Positions 1-7,331 of a stretch of 47,361 bases of DNA are shown one piece after another. The notes beneath the pieces are model-generated. The model was not told the origin of the DNA, searched no databases, and was given only the letters and a program-made list of their open reading frames with translations. Both the position numbers and the translations under genes were made by a program. The stretch's first letter is position 1, and every line of letters begins with the position of its first letter. Source of the DNA: Candidatus Obscuribacterales bacterium (GTDB lineage: Bacteria > Cyanobacteriota > Vampirovibrionia > Obscuribacterales > Obscuribacteraceae). The stretch lies in NCBI GenBank assembly GCA_019746975.1, contig JAIERK010000023.1, forward strand, positions 1 to 47,361, in the 5' to 3' direction.

Positions 1-452
1 GCTCTGGTGGCTCCTCCGTCGCCTGCCCGCGCTTGACCTGTTTTTATCTCCTCTCGAATCCATATAGCCCAAACGGCAGCGAGATAGATACAAAAGACGA
101 CATACGAGACTCTCAAAAAGCGTTCTGTACTCTCAGTTTCCGCGGTCTGGGCAAAGCTGCGATGCCCGATCCAGGAGTTGTTGAGATAAACCAAACCTAC
201 CGTCAGAAAAAAAATGCATGTCGATATGTAGCTCGTCAGGGCCCAGCGACGGAGCCGTCGAAACGATGCAGCGATCTCGAGCAGCCAACCTATACCAAAA
301 ACGATCGATACTACGCCGTAATGTTGAAATCTGCTAATGGGAACGAAGTCTTGCAGGTGTATGAAGAACACCAGACCTGATAATAATGCGAAGAGAACTA
401 TAAGCCTGCATCGGCTTGTCGCTTGCCATAATGCTCTTGAATTCAACGCCAT
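1..452 (-). CDS. Small multi-spanning membrane protein, 3' end cut by window edge
   Basis: Reading the minus strand from ATG at 452 gives 150 uninterrupted codons to the window edge, starting MALNSRALWQATSRC. The product has four hydrophobic stretches: about residues 17-32 (LIVLFALLSGLVFFIHL), 42-55 (VVSIVFGIGWLLEIA), 70-85 (TCIFFLTVGLVYL) and 115-130 (YVVFCIYLAAVWAIW), separated by Arg-rich loops, as in a small integral membrane protein. An in-frame TGA four codons upstream makes ATG 452 the first possible ATG; no clear Shine-Dalgarno is visible. It starts 16 nt after the pyrC stop, so it is probably the third gene of the pyrBC operon and read by coupling. I do not recognise a family. The C-terminus is missing. 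Confidence 0.7.
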   Translation of the reverse strand, partial: MALNSRALWQATSRCRLIVLFALLSGLVFFIHLQDFVPISRFQHYGVVSIVFGIGWLLEIAASFRRLRRWALTSYISTCIFFLTVGLVYLNNSWIGHRSFAQTAETESTERFLRVSYVVFCIYLAAVWAIWIREEIKTGQARAGDGGATR

Positions 453-468
453 TGCACGTAATCATAAC

Positions 469-1800
469 TCACTTGGCTGTCAGTCGGGACTGTTCTTGAA
501 ACACAATCCTTCCGTCTGCAATGGTTGCCATCGCTTTCCCTGACAACATCGTGCCGTCGAATGGCGAGTTGTGACTTCGGGAAAAACCCTTAACGGATTG
601 ATAAGTCCACGTGTGATTCGGATCGATGACTGTGACGTCTGGGCGCGCACCGAGTGCGATTTCGGGCTCGGTCAGACCGAGCACCTTGGCGGGACCTTTG
701 GTGAGCAGATAAATCAATTCGTTGATACTGATTAGCTTTTGTTTTACCAATCTTTCATGGACTAGAGCAAATGAGGTTTCCAGTCCGACGATCCCGAATG
801 GTGCATATGCAAACGATTGTGCTTTCTCGTGTCGGGAGTGGGGTGAGTGATCGCATGCGATGGCGTCGAATACACCTTCTTTCACTGCTGCAATCAGAGC
901 GTCCTGATCGGATTTGCTTCGCAGCGGCGGACTGGTTTTGAACCTGGTATCAAAATCAAGAATGTCATCGTCGCTCAGGCGGATGTGGTGAGGAGTGACC
1001 TCGGCTGTTATCTTGAGACCGTCTGCTTTGGCGCGTTTGATGAGCGCCACTGCGCCTTCGGTCGAGACGTGAGCGAAGTGCAGTCGGCCGCCTGTCGCAC
1101 GGACAATTTCGATTTCGCGAGCGACGCTTGCGGTTTCTGCTACGGATGGAACGCCTTCCAAACCCAGTCGAGTAGAGACGTGGGATTCGTTAAGGCAACC
1201 GCCTTGTGAGAGGTCCTTATCTTCAGAATGGCTGATTATCGTTTTGTCTAGTAGCTTTGCAAAGCGCAAGGCGCGGCTCAGGATTGCCAGATTATTGATT
1301 GGTGTGTGGTCGTCTGAGAATGCAACTGCTCCCATCTCGGCTAACTGAGCCATTTCTGTAAGTTGCTCGCCTTTGAGACCCAGCGTCACAGCCGCAAGAG
1401 GTAGGACTCGGACTTGCGCGGAAGTCCTTATTTTGTCCAGGGTGAGTGCAAGAATTCTAGTCGAGTCTGTTGGCGGATCTGTGTTTGCCATCGCTACGAT
1501 GGTTGTGTATCCTCCGGCTGCCGCCGCCCGAGTGCCCGTCTCGATTGTCTCTTTTGCGGATTCATTCAGATCGCGAAGATGGGTGTGGATGTCGATGAAT
1601 CCTGGCGAGATATACAGATCTCGAACCGATAGCACCGTGTCATCGTTGTGGCGCTCTAAGTCCTCCGCTAACTCACTGATGACACCATTGCTGATCCGAA
1701 CATCCAGGCGTTTGAGGGAGGAAGAGCCATTTGTCGAGCCACTTCCCGGCGGAAGAGGCGTGATCACCAGCCCACCTTTGAGCAATATAGAGCCGGTCAT
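469..1800 (-). CDS. pyrC: Dihydroorotase (class I type)
   Basis: PyrC interconverts N-carbamoyl-L-aspartate and L-dihydroorotate, the third step of de novo pyrimidine synthesis. The 443 residues match the amidohydrolase-fold, class I (multifunctional-type) dihydroorotases of about 420-450 residues. The metal-binding HTH is at 72-74 (FIDIHTHLRD), followed by the substrate-region MANTDPPTDS (104-113), SDDHTP (162-167), SHSED with H191, FAHVS with H244, and CDHSPHS with D317. The N-terminus has the usual small beta-sandwich segment with a Ser/Gly-rich insert at 19-28. The ATG overlaps the pyrB stop in an ATGA at 1797-1800, so translation is probably coupled to pyrB. Family and reaction are certain from the motifs; regulation was not seen. 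Confidence 0.95.
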   Translation of the reverse strand: MTGSILLKGGLVITPLPPGSGSTNGSSSLKRLDVRISNGVISELAEDLERHNDDTVLSVRDLYISPGFIDIHTHLRDLNESAKETIETGTRAAAAGGYTTIVAMANTDPPTDSTRILALTLDKIRTSAQVRVLPLAAVTLGLKGEQLTEMAQLAEMGAVAFSDDHTPINNLAILSRALRFAKLLDKTIISHSEDKDLSQGGCLNESHVSTRLGLEGVPSVAETASVAREIEIVRATGGRLHFAHVSTEGAVALIKRAKADGLKITAEVTPHHIRLSDDDILDFDTRFKTSPPLRSKSDQDALIAAVKEGVFDAIACDHSPHSRHEKAQSFAYAPFGIVGLETSFALVHERLVKQKLISINELIYLLTKGPAKVLGLTEPEIALGARPDVTVIDPNHTWTYQSVKGFSRSHNSPFDGTMLSGKAMATIADGRIVFQEQSRLTAK

Positions 1801-2825
1801 TTGAAAACCTCTGGAACAAGCAAAAGCAAAAGAGCAGCCATTCTTACCGGTACGCCGTTGGAGACTTGAAGGTTGATTAGAGAGATTGAGATATCGTCTG
1901 CCAGCTCGGGGGTAAGCTCTACACCGCGGTTGATCGGTCCTGGGTGGAGGAGCCGAACGGTCGGTTTGGCCATCTTCATGCGTGAGTGATCGAGGCGCCA
2001 GAGTTTGCGGTAGTCGTCGAGGCTGGTTATCAGTCCTTGCTGTTGGCGCTCGGTCTGCATTCGAAGTGCAATCACGAAGTCCGCATTCTCGAGTGCAGGA
2101 GCCAGGTCCACGTGGGGGATGACGCCCATCTCGGTTATCCCCTCAGGCAGGAGCGATGGTGGCGCACATGCGTGGACATTTGCACCGAGCGGCACGAGCA
2201 GTCTGATGTTGCTGCGCGCCACGCGGCTGTGCTTTATATCGCCGACTATGGCTATCTTCTTGCCTTCGACGCTGCCACCCACTTCCATCATCGTGAAAAG
2301 GTCGAGAAGTCCCTGGGTCGGATGTGCATTCCATCCGTCTCCGGCGTTGATCACAGAGACATGGGAGGGAATCGTCGGTAGAAGTTGGTGGCATGCTCCA
2401 GATGCAGAGTGGCGCTGAATGATCGCGTCGACACCCAGGGCTATAAGGGTAGCCGCCGTATCGTTAATGGTTTCACCTTTTGTGACAGATGAAGTTGAAA
2501 TGTCCAGATTGATTACTCTGGCTCCCAGTGTTCTTGCGGCCAGATCGAAGCTGCTTCTGGTTCTTGTTGAATTTTCGAAAAAGACTGTCGCGACAACTTT
2601 ATCCGTAAGCAAATCCAGCGATGCTTTGCTTCTTCTGATGATCCTTTTTGCAAGAGTAGCCGTTTCAATCAAGCTGTCTACTTCATCGTGTGCCAGATCC
2701 GAGGTATCGAGAAGATGGCGTCCGCGGCGAAAGCTTTTCGCACCGTCGGTGTAGGCGGATTCGATAAAAGCCGTCCTCAGTGATTCGAGAGGAGTGGTGG
2801 AGGCGCTTGATGGTTTTGATGTCAT
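1797..2825 (-). CDS. pyrB: Aspartate carbamoyltransferase catalytic subunit
   Basis: PyrB condenses carbamoyl phosphate with L-aspartate, the committed step of pyrimidine synthesis. The carbamoyl-phosphate loop STRTR is at 86-90 (FFENSTRTRSSF). K116 lies in SSVTKGET, HPTQGLLDLF begins at H168, and the aspartate-side HPGPINRG at H294. At 342 residues it is longer than the usual 305-315 because of a Ser/Thr-rich N-terminal extension of about 30 residues before RRGRHLLD. No Shine-Dalgarno precedes ATG 2825 and the -10 box ends only 6 nt before it, so either the mRNA is leaderless or the true start is an internal TTG or CTG near residue 13. No regulatory PyrI gene is adjacent. pyrC overlaps its stop by 4 nt. 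Confidence 0.95.
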   Translation of the reverse strand: MTSKPSSASTTPLESLRTAFIESAYTDGAKSFRRGRHLLDTSDLAHDEVDSLIETATLAKRIIRRSKASLDLLTDKVVATVFFENSTRTRSSFDLAARTLGARVINLDISTSSVTKGETINDTAATLIALGVDAIIQRHSASGACHQLLPTIPSHVSVINAGDGWNAHPTQGLLDLFTMMEVGGSVEGKKIAIVGDIKHSRVARSNIRLLVPLGANVHACAPPSLLPEGITEMGVIPHVDLAPALENADFVIALRMQTERQQQGLITSLDDYRKLWRLDHSRMKMAKPTVRLLHPGPINRGVELTPELADDISISLINLQVSNGVPVRMAALLLLLVPEVFK

Positions 2826-2831
2826 GTCGTA

Positions 2832-2860
2832 ATTATCTAGAACCTGTAGCGGCTCGTCAA
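2832..2860 (-). promoter_or_regulatory. Sigma-70-type promoter of pyrB (leaderless architecture)
   Basis: On the minus strand, TTGACG (2855-2860) is followed by exactly 17 nt and GATAAT (2832-2837). The -10 box ends 6 nt before the pyrB ATG, so the predicted start of transcription falls on or within 1-2 nt of the A of ATG. Boxes and spacing are seen directly; promoter activity is inferred. Confidence 0.7.
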
Positions 2861-2899
2861 TTCATAATACTATAAGACGTAATAAAAATGATCGAGGAA

Positions 2900-2924
2900 C
2901 GAAGCGGCGTTGGCCGCCGCTTCG
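2900..2924. terminator. 10-bp GC-rich hairpin between pyrB promoter and GC-rich small genes
   Basis: CGAAGCGGCG (2900-2909) and CGCCGCTTCG (2915-2924) are perfect complements around a 5-nt loop. Read on the minus strand it is followed within about 12 nt by a T-rich stretch (CATTTTTATT). It would end transcripts from the small GC-rich genes upstream and keep them apart from pyrB. Confidence 0.55.
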
Positions 2925-2955
2925 CCGCAGGTCATCTCCTGTCGACACCCTGCTC

Positions 2956-2989
2956 AGGCGGAGTCGGCTTTGGGCTGCCGGCTCCGCCT
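2956..2989. terminator. Hairpin immediately after the 85-residue gene
   Basis: AGGCGGAG (2956-2963) pairs with CTCCGCCT (2982-2989), extended inward by CGGC/GCCG after one mismatch. It begins 5 nt past the stop of the minus-strand gene at 2994. No U-tract follows directly. It may work together with the second hairpin at 2900-2924 as a tandem terminator or protect the 3' end of the mRNA. Confidence 0.45.
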
Positions 2990-2993
2990 GTGG

Positions 2994-3251
2994 TTATTTG
3001 CGCATGAACTTCTTGAGTTCCGCGCCCTCCTCGCCGTGGCCTGGGGTACCGAACATGTTGCAGCGGCCGTCCTTCGGCGAGTCGTAGATGTTCGAGATCT
3101 CGCGTTGGATCGGCAGCACGACGTCATCGAATTCCACCGAGGTGGTGAGGATGACGCGCACCTTCTTGCGAAGGCGGCGGTTTGCCTTGGAGTTGAAGAA
3201 CTTGCAAGAGTTCGGGGAGACGACGGGAGAGGATTTGAACGAACGGGACAT
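2994..3251 (-). CDS. Small basic protein, MSRS-type N-terminus, function unknown
   Basis: This encodes 85 residues with a strongly basic N-terminal half (MSRSFKSSPVV...KANRRLRKKVRV) and a C-terminal half with ISNIYDSPKDGRCNMFG and a final KKFMRK. The beginning resembles a widespread set of short uncharacterised proteins that start MSRSYKKTP and contain an ANRxxRR stretch; that resemblance is from memory and untested. A strong ribosome-binding purine run (GGAAGGG) lies about 8 nt before ATG 3251. Third codon positions are mostly G or C, unlike pyrB. A closed hairpin lies just upstream and two hairpins downstream. A nucleic-acid-binding role is only a guess from the charge. Confidence 0.7.
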   Translation of the reverse strand: MSRSFKSSPVVSPNSCKFFNSKANRRLRKKVRVILTTSVEFDDVVLPIQREISNIYDSPKDGRCNMFGTPGHGEEGAELKKFMRK

Positions 3252-3268
3252 AGCACACCCTTCCTTCG

Positions 3269-3317
3269 GGTGCAGCCCGCCAGCTGAGAAAATCAGCCGG
3301 ACTGGTTAGGCTGCACC
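3269..3317 (-). promoter_or_regulatory. Structured leader upstream of the 85-residue gene
   Basis: GGTGCAGCC (3269-3277) and GGCTGCACC (3309-3317) are perfect 9-nt complements. Within them GCTGA (3283-3287) pairs with TCAGC (3293-3297) around GAAAA, with further CC/GG pairing below. The nested structure ends a few bases before the ribosome-binding site of the minus-strand gene starting at 3251, where it could affect translation or mRNA stability. Regulation is inferred; the pairing is seen. Confidence 0.45.
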
Positions 3318-3410
3318 GTCAGAAGAATGGCAGCACTGTGTTGACCACTAGGTGTCCTCCTGTGTTGGGGGTGGGGTGCTTCGTTCCGCCATGGCCGGTC
3401 TGTGGCTTTG

Positions 3411-3629
3411 TCAGCCGGTGACCGGCGTGTTGGGCGGGTCGAGCACCGTGTTCGGGGCGGGGCTGTCTTGCATGGCTCGGAGCTGCGGTAAGCCGCACTC
3501 GCAAAGACCACGTCCTCCGACGGTCAAGCAGTCTTCTTGACCGTATGGGCAGTAGTCGATGCCTCCGACTCCTGGACGACCCTCCTCTCGGTAGAAGCCA
3601 TCAGCAGCAGCAGTGTTTGGGGAAGCCAT
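3411..3629 (-). CDS. Possible small Cys-containing protein in the GC-rich cluster
   Basis: The frame gives 72 residues with Cys in a CPYGQEDC...LCECG arrangement (about residues 28-45) and a Pro/Asn-rich end. An AGGAGG run lies 3 nt before ATG 3629, a good sequence but tight spacing. The start overlaps the end of the upstream minus-strand ORF (3601-3864) by 29 nt in another frame, which is unusual unless the two are coupled. Codon composition matches the neighbouring 85-residue gene. No family is recognised; it may be spurious. Confidence 0.35.
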   Translation of the reverse strand: MASPNTAAADGFYREEGRPGVGGIDYCPYGQEDCLTVGGRGLCECGLPQLRAMQDSPAPNTVLDPPNTPVTG

Positions 3630-3864
3630 GGCCCTCCTGCTTCCAGTTGCGGATACCGAAAGAGGTTCGTCCTCGACCGGATCCTCGTGAAGCGTATTTC
3701 AATCCGAACCTTCCGCAGGGCTCGGTATATTCGCCACCTATTTGCACGCTCAATATCGGCAGCGCGAAGACGACTAACCAGCGTCCGTTGTCGTCAAAGC
3801 GCAAGCGAGCTTTTCTGCGCAATTTGCATTCAATCGCTGCGGCGGCAATTGAGTACCCGACCAC
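3601..3864 (-). CDS. Possible small protein in the GC-rich cluster
   Basis: From GTG 3864 the frame gives 87 residues, with a central ECKLRRKARLRFDDNGRW followed by a hydrophobic VVFALPILSVQIGGEY and a Cys-rich end (KHCCC). The same frame stays open upstream for about 25 codons with a Pro/Thr/Gln-rich composition but without an ATG, GTG or TTG, so the true start is unclear and no Shine-Dalgarno is seen. The sequence reads more like protein than the opposite strand does. Together with the ORFs ending at 3411 and 2994 it would form a co-directional three-gene cluster. Function unknown. Confidence 0.35.
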   Translation of the reverse strand: MVGYSIAAAAIECKLRRKARLRFDDNGRWLVVFALPILSVQIGGEYTEPCGRFGLKYASRGSGRGRTSFGIRNWKQEGHGFPKHCCC

Positions 3865-4202
3865 ATCTATTGGCCGGTTGGGTGCAGTAGGGGTGCGATG
3901 GGTTGGTGGTTGTGGTGCTTGTTGGACGCTGGAGAGAATGATAGATAACGTCTAATGCTTACCGATTCGATCACCTAAAAGCTATGCGTTTAATTTGATT
4001 ATGCATAAGGCTTTATTGACAAAGTCGCGAAATCTATTCTCCGCCTTGTGTTGGATAGGGCGAAATATCACACATGTTTTAAACTTGACTTGATACTGCA
4101 TATGATACCGATGTTCAGCGCCTGTCTCCGTGCTCTTTGAAACGATACCGAGATCATCCTGCAGAGCCTTAGTCGGCTTATTAAATTCCGCTCAGAACAA
4201 GC
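3865..4202. other. Intergenic region without a recognisable gene
   Basis: This is about 340 nt, AT-richer than the cluster to its left. It contains TTGACA at 4016-4021 on the plus strand, but no convincing -10 box at 16-18 nt. No RNA gene or repeat was recognised. Confidence 0.4.
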
Positions 4203-4556
4203 ATGGACAGGGTTGCCAATAAGTGTGGATTTAACATAGTATTTTCTTCGATTCCTCAATGGTTCGGTGCTCAAACCGCGCTCTTTCTTGGCTTTAAACG
4301 CATAGAGAGGGCTGTAAGGGTTGACAGGTATCCCGGTTCAAACGTCTCGGTGGAGGGTATAGACATGACCATAGGTGATACGATTACGTCGAACCGACGC
4401 AGGACGACAAATAGCTTTGCAAGCAGGTTGTTGCACAAAGCGCTGAACGAACGAGATAAGAAGACCTCACAAGTTGATCTCAATCGTCCGTCTCAAGAGT
4501 CGCCGGTCGAAAAGTTCGACGATCAACAGGAGAAGGATCTCGCAATTAGCGAGTGA
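4203..4556 (+). CDS. Possible small protein upstream of the MurF-like gene
   Basis: The 117-residue frame from ATG 4203 begins MDRVANKCGFNIVF and ends in a long charged, probably disordered tail rich in Ser, Gln, Asp and Glu (SPVEKFDDQQEKD). It ends 11 nt before the MurF-like gene, so it could be the first gene of a two-gene unit. No good Shine-Dalgarno is seen at the start and no family is recognised. The evidence is the open frame, position and strand only. Confidence 0.4.
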   Translation: MDRVANKCGFNIVFSSIPQWFGAQTALFLGFKRIERAVRVDRYPGSNVSVEGIDMTIGDTITSNRRRTTNSFASRLLHKALNERDKKTSQVDLNRPSQESPVEKFDDQQEKDLAISE

Positions 4557-4567
4557 CGCGCCAATAA

Positions 4568-5458
4568 ATGCCATCAATCCTTTCGGCAGACGAGATTATC
4601 GAAATTACTGGCGGCCGGCTTGCGCACGGGATGTATCCCGGCGAATCAGGACATATAGTGACGGATACTCGGCAAGAGTTGAAAGGCGCGTGGTTCCTCG
4701 CGCTTCAGGGCGACACTTACGACGGGCACGACTTTCTGGGCGATGCCTTCAACGGCGGGGCCATCGGCTGCATAGTCGAGGAAAGACACAATTACCCACT
4801 TCCGACCGAGACCCCATTCCCTTTGATTGCTGTTCCTGAGACTCTCGAGGCGCTTCGGGATCTCAGTCGCAATTGGCGTCGTCGACTTGCACTGAAAATG
4901 ATTCTAGTAATCAGTGCCGAAAGAGACCGGGCGTTTGCCCTTTCCTCGTACATCTCCAAGATACTGTCGTCACGTTTTCCAACTAAGCTCGTTGATTTCA
5001 GTACTTCGCCGGGCAATCCGTTATCGGAGTTAATCGCGCTGGATGAAACCACCCAGTTCGTGGTAGCGAGCATGGTGCCCCCTAATCTCGCGGATGTGCT
5101 TTTCTTGGCTCCGGCTCTCTGTCCTAGCACGATTGTCTTTACCGACGAGCCGTTCGCCTATATGCGTCTGGTCACGACTTCCGAGGATCTGGACAAAGGC
5201 GTCACCACCTTGTTGTCGTCGATGGATCGAAGACCGGGGCTAGTTCTTGCGTGTGGTACGGCAAGTGCGATTATTCGCGGATTCGAGATGCCCTCCACTG
5301 CTACGTTCAAGGCTTGTCCTGGACCGTCCGGCAAACATCCTGCTCCGCAGGACTGTGATGATAGTTTTATGCCTAGCGCTGAAGAGAGCTGGTGTGTTGC
5401 CGAAGTATGCAAGGACTGCGGCATTCCGGATGATATTATCTATGGTGCCTTTGTTTAA
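4568..5458 (+). CDS. MurF-like protein lacking the ATP-binding loop
   Basis: The first 110 residues match the N-terminal domain of UDP-MurNAc-tripeptide:D-Ala-D-Ala ligase: IIEITGGRL (10-18), VTDTRQELKGAWFLALQG (31-48), YDGHDFLGDAFNGGA (51-65) and the pre-loop ALRDLSRNWRRRL. In MurF the next element is the glycine-rich P-loop (GSNGKTT). Here it is replaced by ILVISAERDRAFALSSYISKIL (about 112-133), which keeps the helix but not Gly, Lys and Thr. The rest still follows the central domain loosely (GNPLSELIALDETTQFVV; PSTIVFTDEP). The protein stops at 296 residues, against about 450 for MurF, so the C-terminal ligase domain is absent. It cannot be an ordinary ligase; a binding or regulatory role is inference. 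It converges with the next gene. Confidence 0.7.
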   Translation: MPSILSADEIIEITGGRLAHGMYPGESGHIVTDTRQELKGAWFLALQGDTYDGHDFLGDAFNGGAIGCIVEERHNYPLPTETPFPLIAVPETLEALRDLSRNWRRRLALKMILVISAERDRAFALSSYISKILSSRFPTKLVDFSTSPGNPLSELIALDETTQFVVASMVPPNLADVLFLAPALCPSTIVFTDEPFAYMRLVTTSEDLDKGVTTLLSSMDRRPGLVLACGTASAIIRGFEMPSTATFKACPGPSGKHPAPQDCDDSFMPSAEESWCVAEVCKDCGIPDDIIYGAFV

Positions 5459-5494
5459 GGCGCTCAAATGAAGTAAAACGAATCTGGGATACGC

Positions 5495-5887
5495 TCAGGC
5501 GCTCTGTTGTGAAGGCGAAAAACGGCGTCGTCCGCGAGAGATTATGTGGTATAGCTGGCGAGTGAGCCACATTGTGCCAGGCAGAATGTAGAGCACTGCT
5601 GCGATCTTTCCGAACGGTAGGCTCTTCAAAATGATTGGAATTGCTTCCGGACCTTCCCACTCTTCGCCGAACTCGTCGATAAGTAGAAGGCTCCAGGGGG
5701 AACGATCGAGAAGCCGAGTAAGCTCTTTAGCTCTCGGATTCGCTGAATCTCTGTCGACGAAGGTGAAGGTGTGGAGCTTATCCCACCATTTGAGCATAGC
5801 ACCAAGATTGCGCACGACGGCACAACGCTCGTCGCAGACGATTGTGAATGATAGGGACTCCTGGCATGTGTTGGCTACGATATCCAT
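5495..5887 (-). CDS. DCC/DUF393-like thiol-oxidoreductase-family protein
   Basis: This 130-residue protein has the length and layout of the DCC (DUF393) family. A first beta strand leads into the active-site turn (FTIVCDERCAVVRNL, about 14-28), then WWDKLHTFTFVDRDS, LLLIDEFGEEWEGPEAIPIILKSL (the usual gene-family GxVxxGxxA region) and a C-terminal LPGTMWLTRQLYHIISRGRRRF, like the family's Y..IARNR..F end. The family normally carries DGxCxxC; here it reads DERCAVV, so the second Cys is Val and classical thiol exchange is unlikely. GGAAGG lies about 10 nt before ATG 5887. Family assignment is by pattern and moderately sure. Confidence 0.6.
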   Translation of the reverse strand: MDIVANTCQESLSFTIVCDERCAVVRNLGAMLKWWDKLHTFTFVDRDSANPRAKELTRLLDRSPWSLLLIDEFGEEWEGPEAIPIILKSLPFGKIAAVLYILPGTMWLTRQLYHIISRGRRRFSPSQQSA

Positions 5888-6269
5888 GACAAGTCGCCTT
5901 CCTGGAAATTACTTTGGAATTGGTTAATTTTAGCATCGCTTTAGTTTTGTGGAAAGACTGTAGGGATCAATTTTTTTGTACTTTGGGAAACGTCTGGCGA
6001 AACTCTTGGAAAGTGGTTGTCACGCGACTCTCTTTTAATATTTCCTCATCGATCCGCTGCTTCGATTGCGTTTAGTAGAAAGGTCGATACGGATTGAGAT
6101 AGTAGGAATTCCGTCGATAAAAGCGACACCGGTGGTTGTTTTCCGGTGTCGCTTCAGTCGTCCACTGACTCATGCTGGCGTGGTGACACGCGCAGCCTGG
6201 AGCCAGAGGACATCCCTTGGGCGCGGGATTCAAGCCGTCATCAGTGAGCGCACTTCATGGCGGATCTGA
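5888..6269. other. Intergenic region carrying the M48 gene terminator
   Basis: This is about 380 nt between two minus-strand genes. Apart from the hairpin at 6121-6154 no gene or repeat was recognised. A TAAAAT box (minus strand, near 5930) may serve the downstream DCC-like gene, without a good -35. Confidence 0.4.
6121..6154 (-). terminator. Rho-independent terminator of the M48 protease gene
   Basis: AAGCGACACCGG (6121-6132) and CCGGTGTCGCTT (6143-6154) form a perfect 12-bp stem with a 10-nt loop. Read on the minus strand the stem is followed by TTAT, giving CTTTTAT. It lies 115 nt past the stop of the M48 gene. Confidence 0.7.
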
Positions 6270-7331
6270 TTAGAACAGACGCTGGCAGGTGGAGCCGGCC
6301 ATATGATCGAGATCCTTGAGGCGTTCCGGCACGGGCGGGTGATTCTCGCCGAGGCGCCGCCACCAGCGACGGACCCGAGCGAAGATACCGATCTTGGCGC
6401 CGTTGTCCTTATCGCCACTCCCGTCGTCGAAGGAGCTTACGAAGAGCAGAGGACGAAGACCGCTGGTCAAAAGGTTGTAGCGAACGTCGGGACCGCTGTT
6501 GAAGTTCATCCACAGCACGATCTTCTGAAGGGCAGTCGACAAAGCGCAGGGATTGCCGGTCCACTCGGCCGCCAGTGCGTCGGCGTGGCTTTCGCGGCAG
6601 CGGCTTACGAACAGCGTCACCAGCCGTGCGAACGTGCTGATGATGTAGAACAACACCGCCATCACGAAGAAGCCGGCGATGCCCCCGGTGGCCGCGAAGA
6701 AGCCGCGCTTCTGGCGCTGGACCTTCTGGTCAAGCTTGTCCAGAAGGTTGCCGTGCTTGCGCGACGTGAATAGCGAGTTGAACAGCCAGGGCAGACCCTG
6801 AGCGAGAACGAGGCTGAACATCGAGCCGAGGATCGCCGTGAACGAGGTGATCATGACGTCGCGGCTCTTCACGTGGCCGAGTTCGTGAGCGAGTACTGCC
6901 TCCATCTCTTCGTCGGTCAGTCCGACGTCGAACAGCCCTTCGGTGCAGGCGATGAACGACTCCTTCGGATTGCGCCCCGTCGCGAAGGCGTTGGGCACGG
7001 GCATGGGCGAGATGTAGACCGGCGGCTTGTGCGTCAAGCCGGTCTTCGGGAAAAGGTTGTCCACGATGCGGACCAGCCGTGCGTGCTCCGGATCCGACAG
7101 ATCCGGCTCCTGGCAGCGCATCAGCTTCTTGACCAGCGTGCCACTGTAATACCAGCCGACGATTGGGAAGAGCACCCACAAGCCGAGCAGCACAGTGCCG
7201 ACGGACCAGTGGAAGCCGACCAACCAGACGCCGCCGATGGTCAGGAAAGCCAGCAACAAAATGCCGAGCAACGTCTGAATGCAGGTCATTGTCAGACGGC
7301 GCGAAATAGCGGAGGGATTGTGATTAGCCAT
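6270..7331 (-). CDS. HtpX-like M48 membrane zinc metalloprotease
   Basis: M48 proteases of the HtpX type are membrane-bound zinc endopeptidases that take part in membrane-protein quality control. The 353 residues include two N-terminal membrane segments (about 18-42 and 46-62), the catalytic HELGH at 149-153 (VLAHELGHVKSRD), two further hydrophobic segments, and the third zinc ligand in RCRESHADALAAEW. The middle region PVYISPMPVPNAFATG is typical for the family. ATG 7331 is chosen because AAGGGG lies 7 nt upstream and the protein then starts MANHNPSA; the longer frame to 7505 has no support. Codons are overwhelmingly G/C-ended (for example GGCTTCTTCGCGGCCACCG), unlike the flanking genes, which suggests acquisition from elsewhere. 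It has its own terminator. Confidence 0.88.
   Translation of the reverse strand: MANHNPSAISRRLTMTCIQTLLGILLLAFLTIGGVWLVGFHWSVGTVLLGLWVLFPIVGWYYSGTLVKKLMRCQEPDLSDPEHARLVRIVDNLFPKTGLTHKPPVYISPMPVPNAFATGRNPKESFIACTEGLFDVGLTDEEMEAVLAHELGHVKSRDVMITSFTAILGSMFSLVLAQGLPWLFNSLFTSRKHGNLLDKLDQKVQRQKRGFFAATGGIAGFFVMAVLFYIISTFARLVTLFVSRCRESHADALAAEWTGNPCALSTALQKIVLWMNFNSGPDVRYNLLTSGLRPLLFVSSFDDGSGDKDNGAKIGIFARVRRWWRRLGENHPPVPERLKDLDHMAGSTCQRLF

Noticed and set aside
847..1209. Plus-strand frame with several Cys
   Set aside because: Antisense to conserved PyrC motifs.
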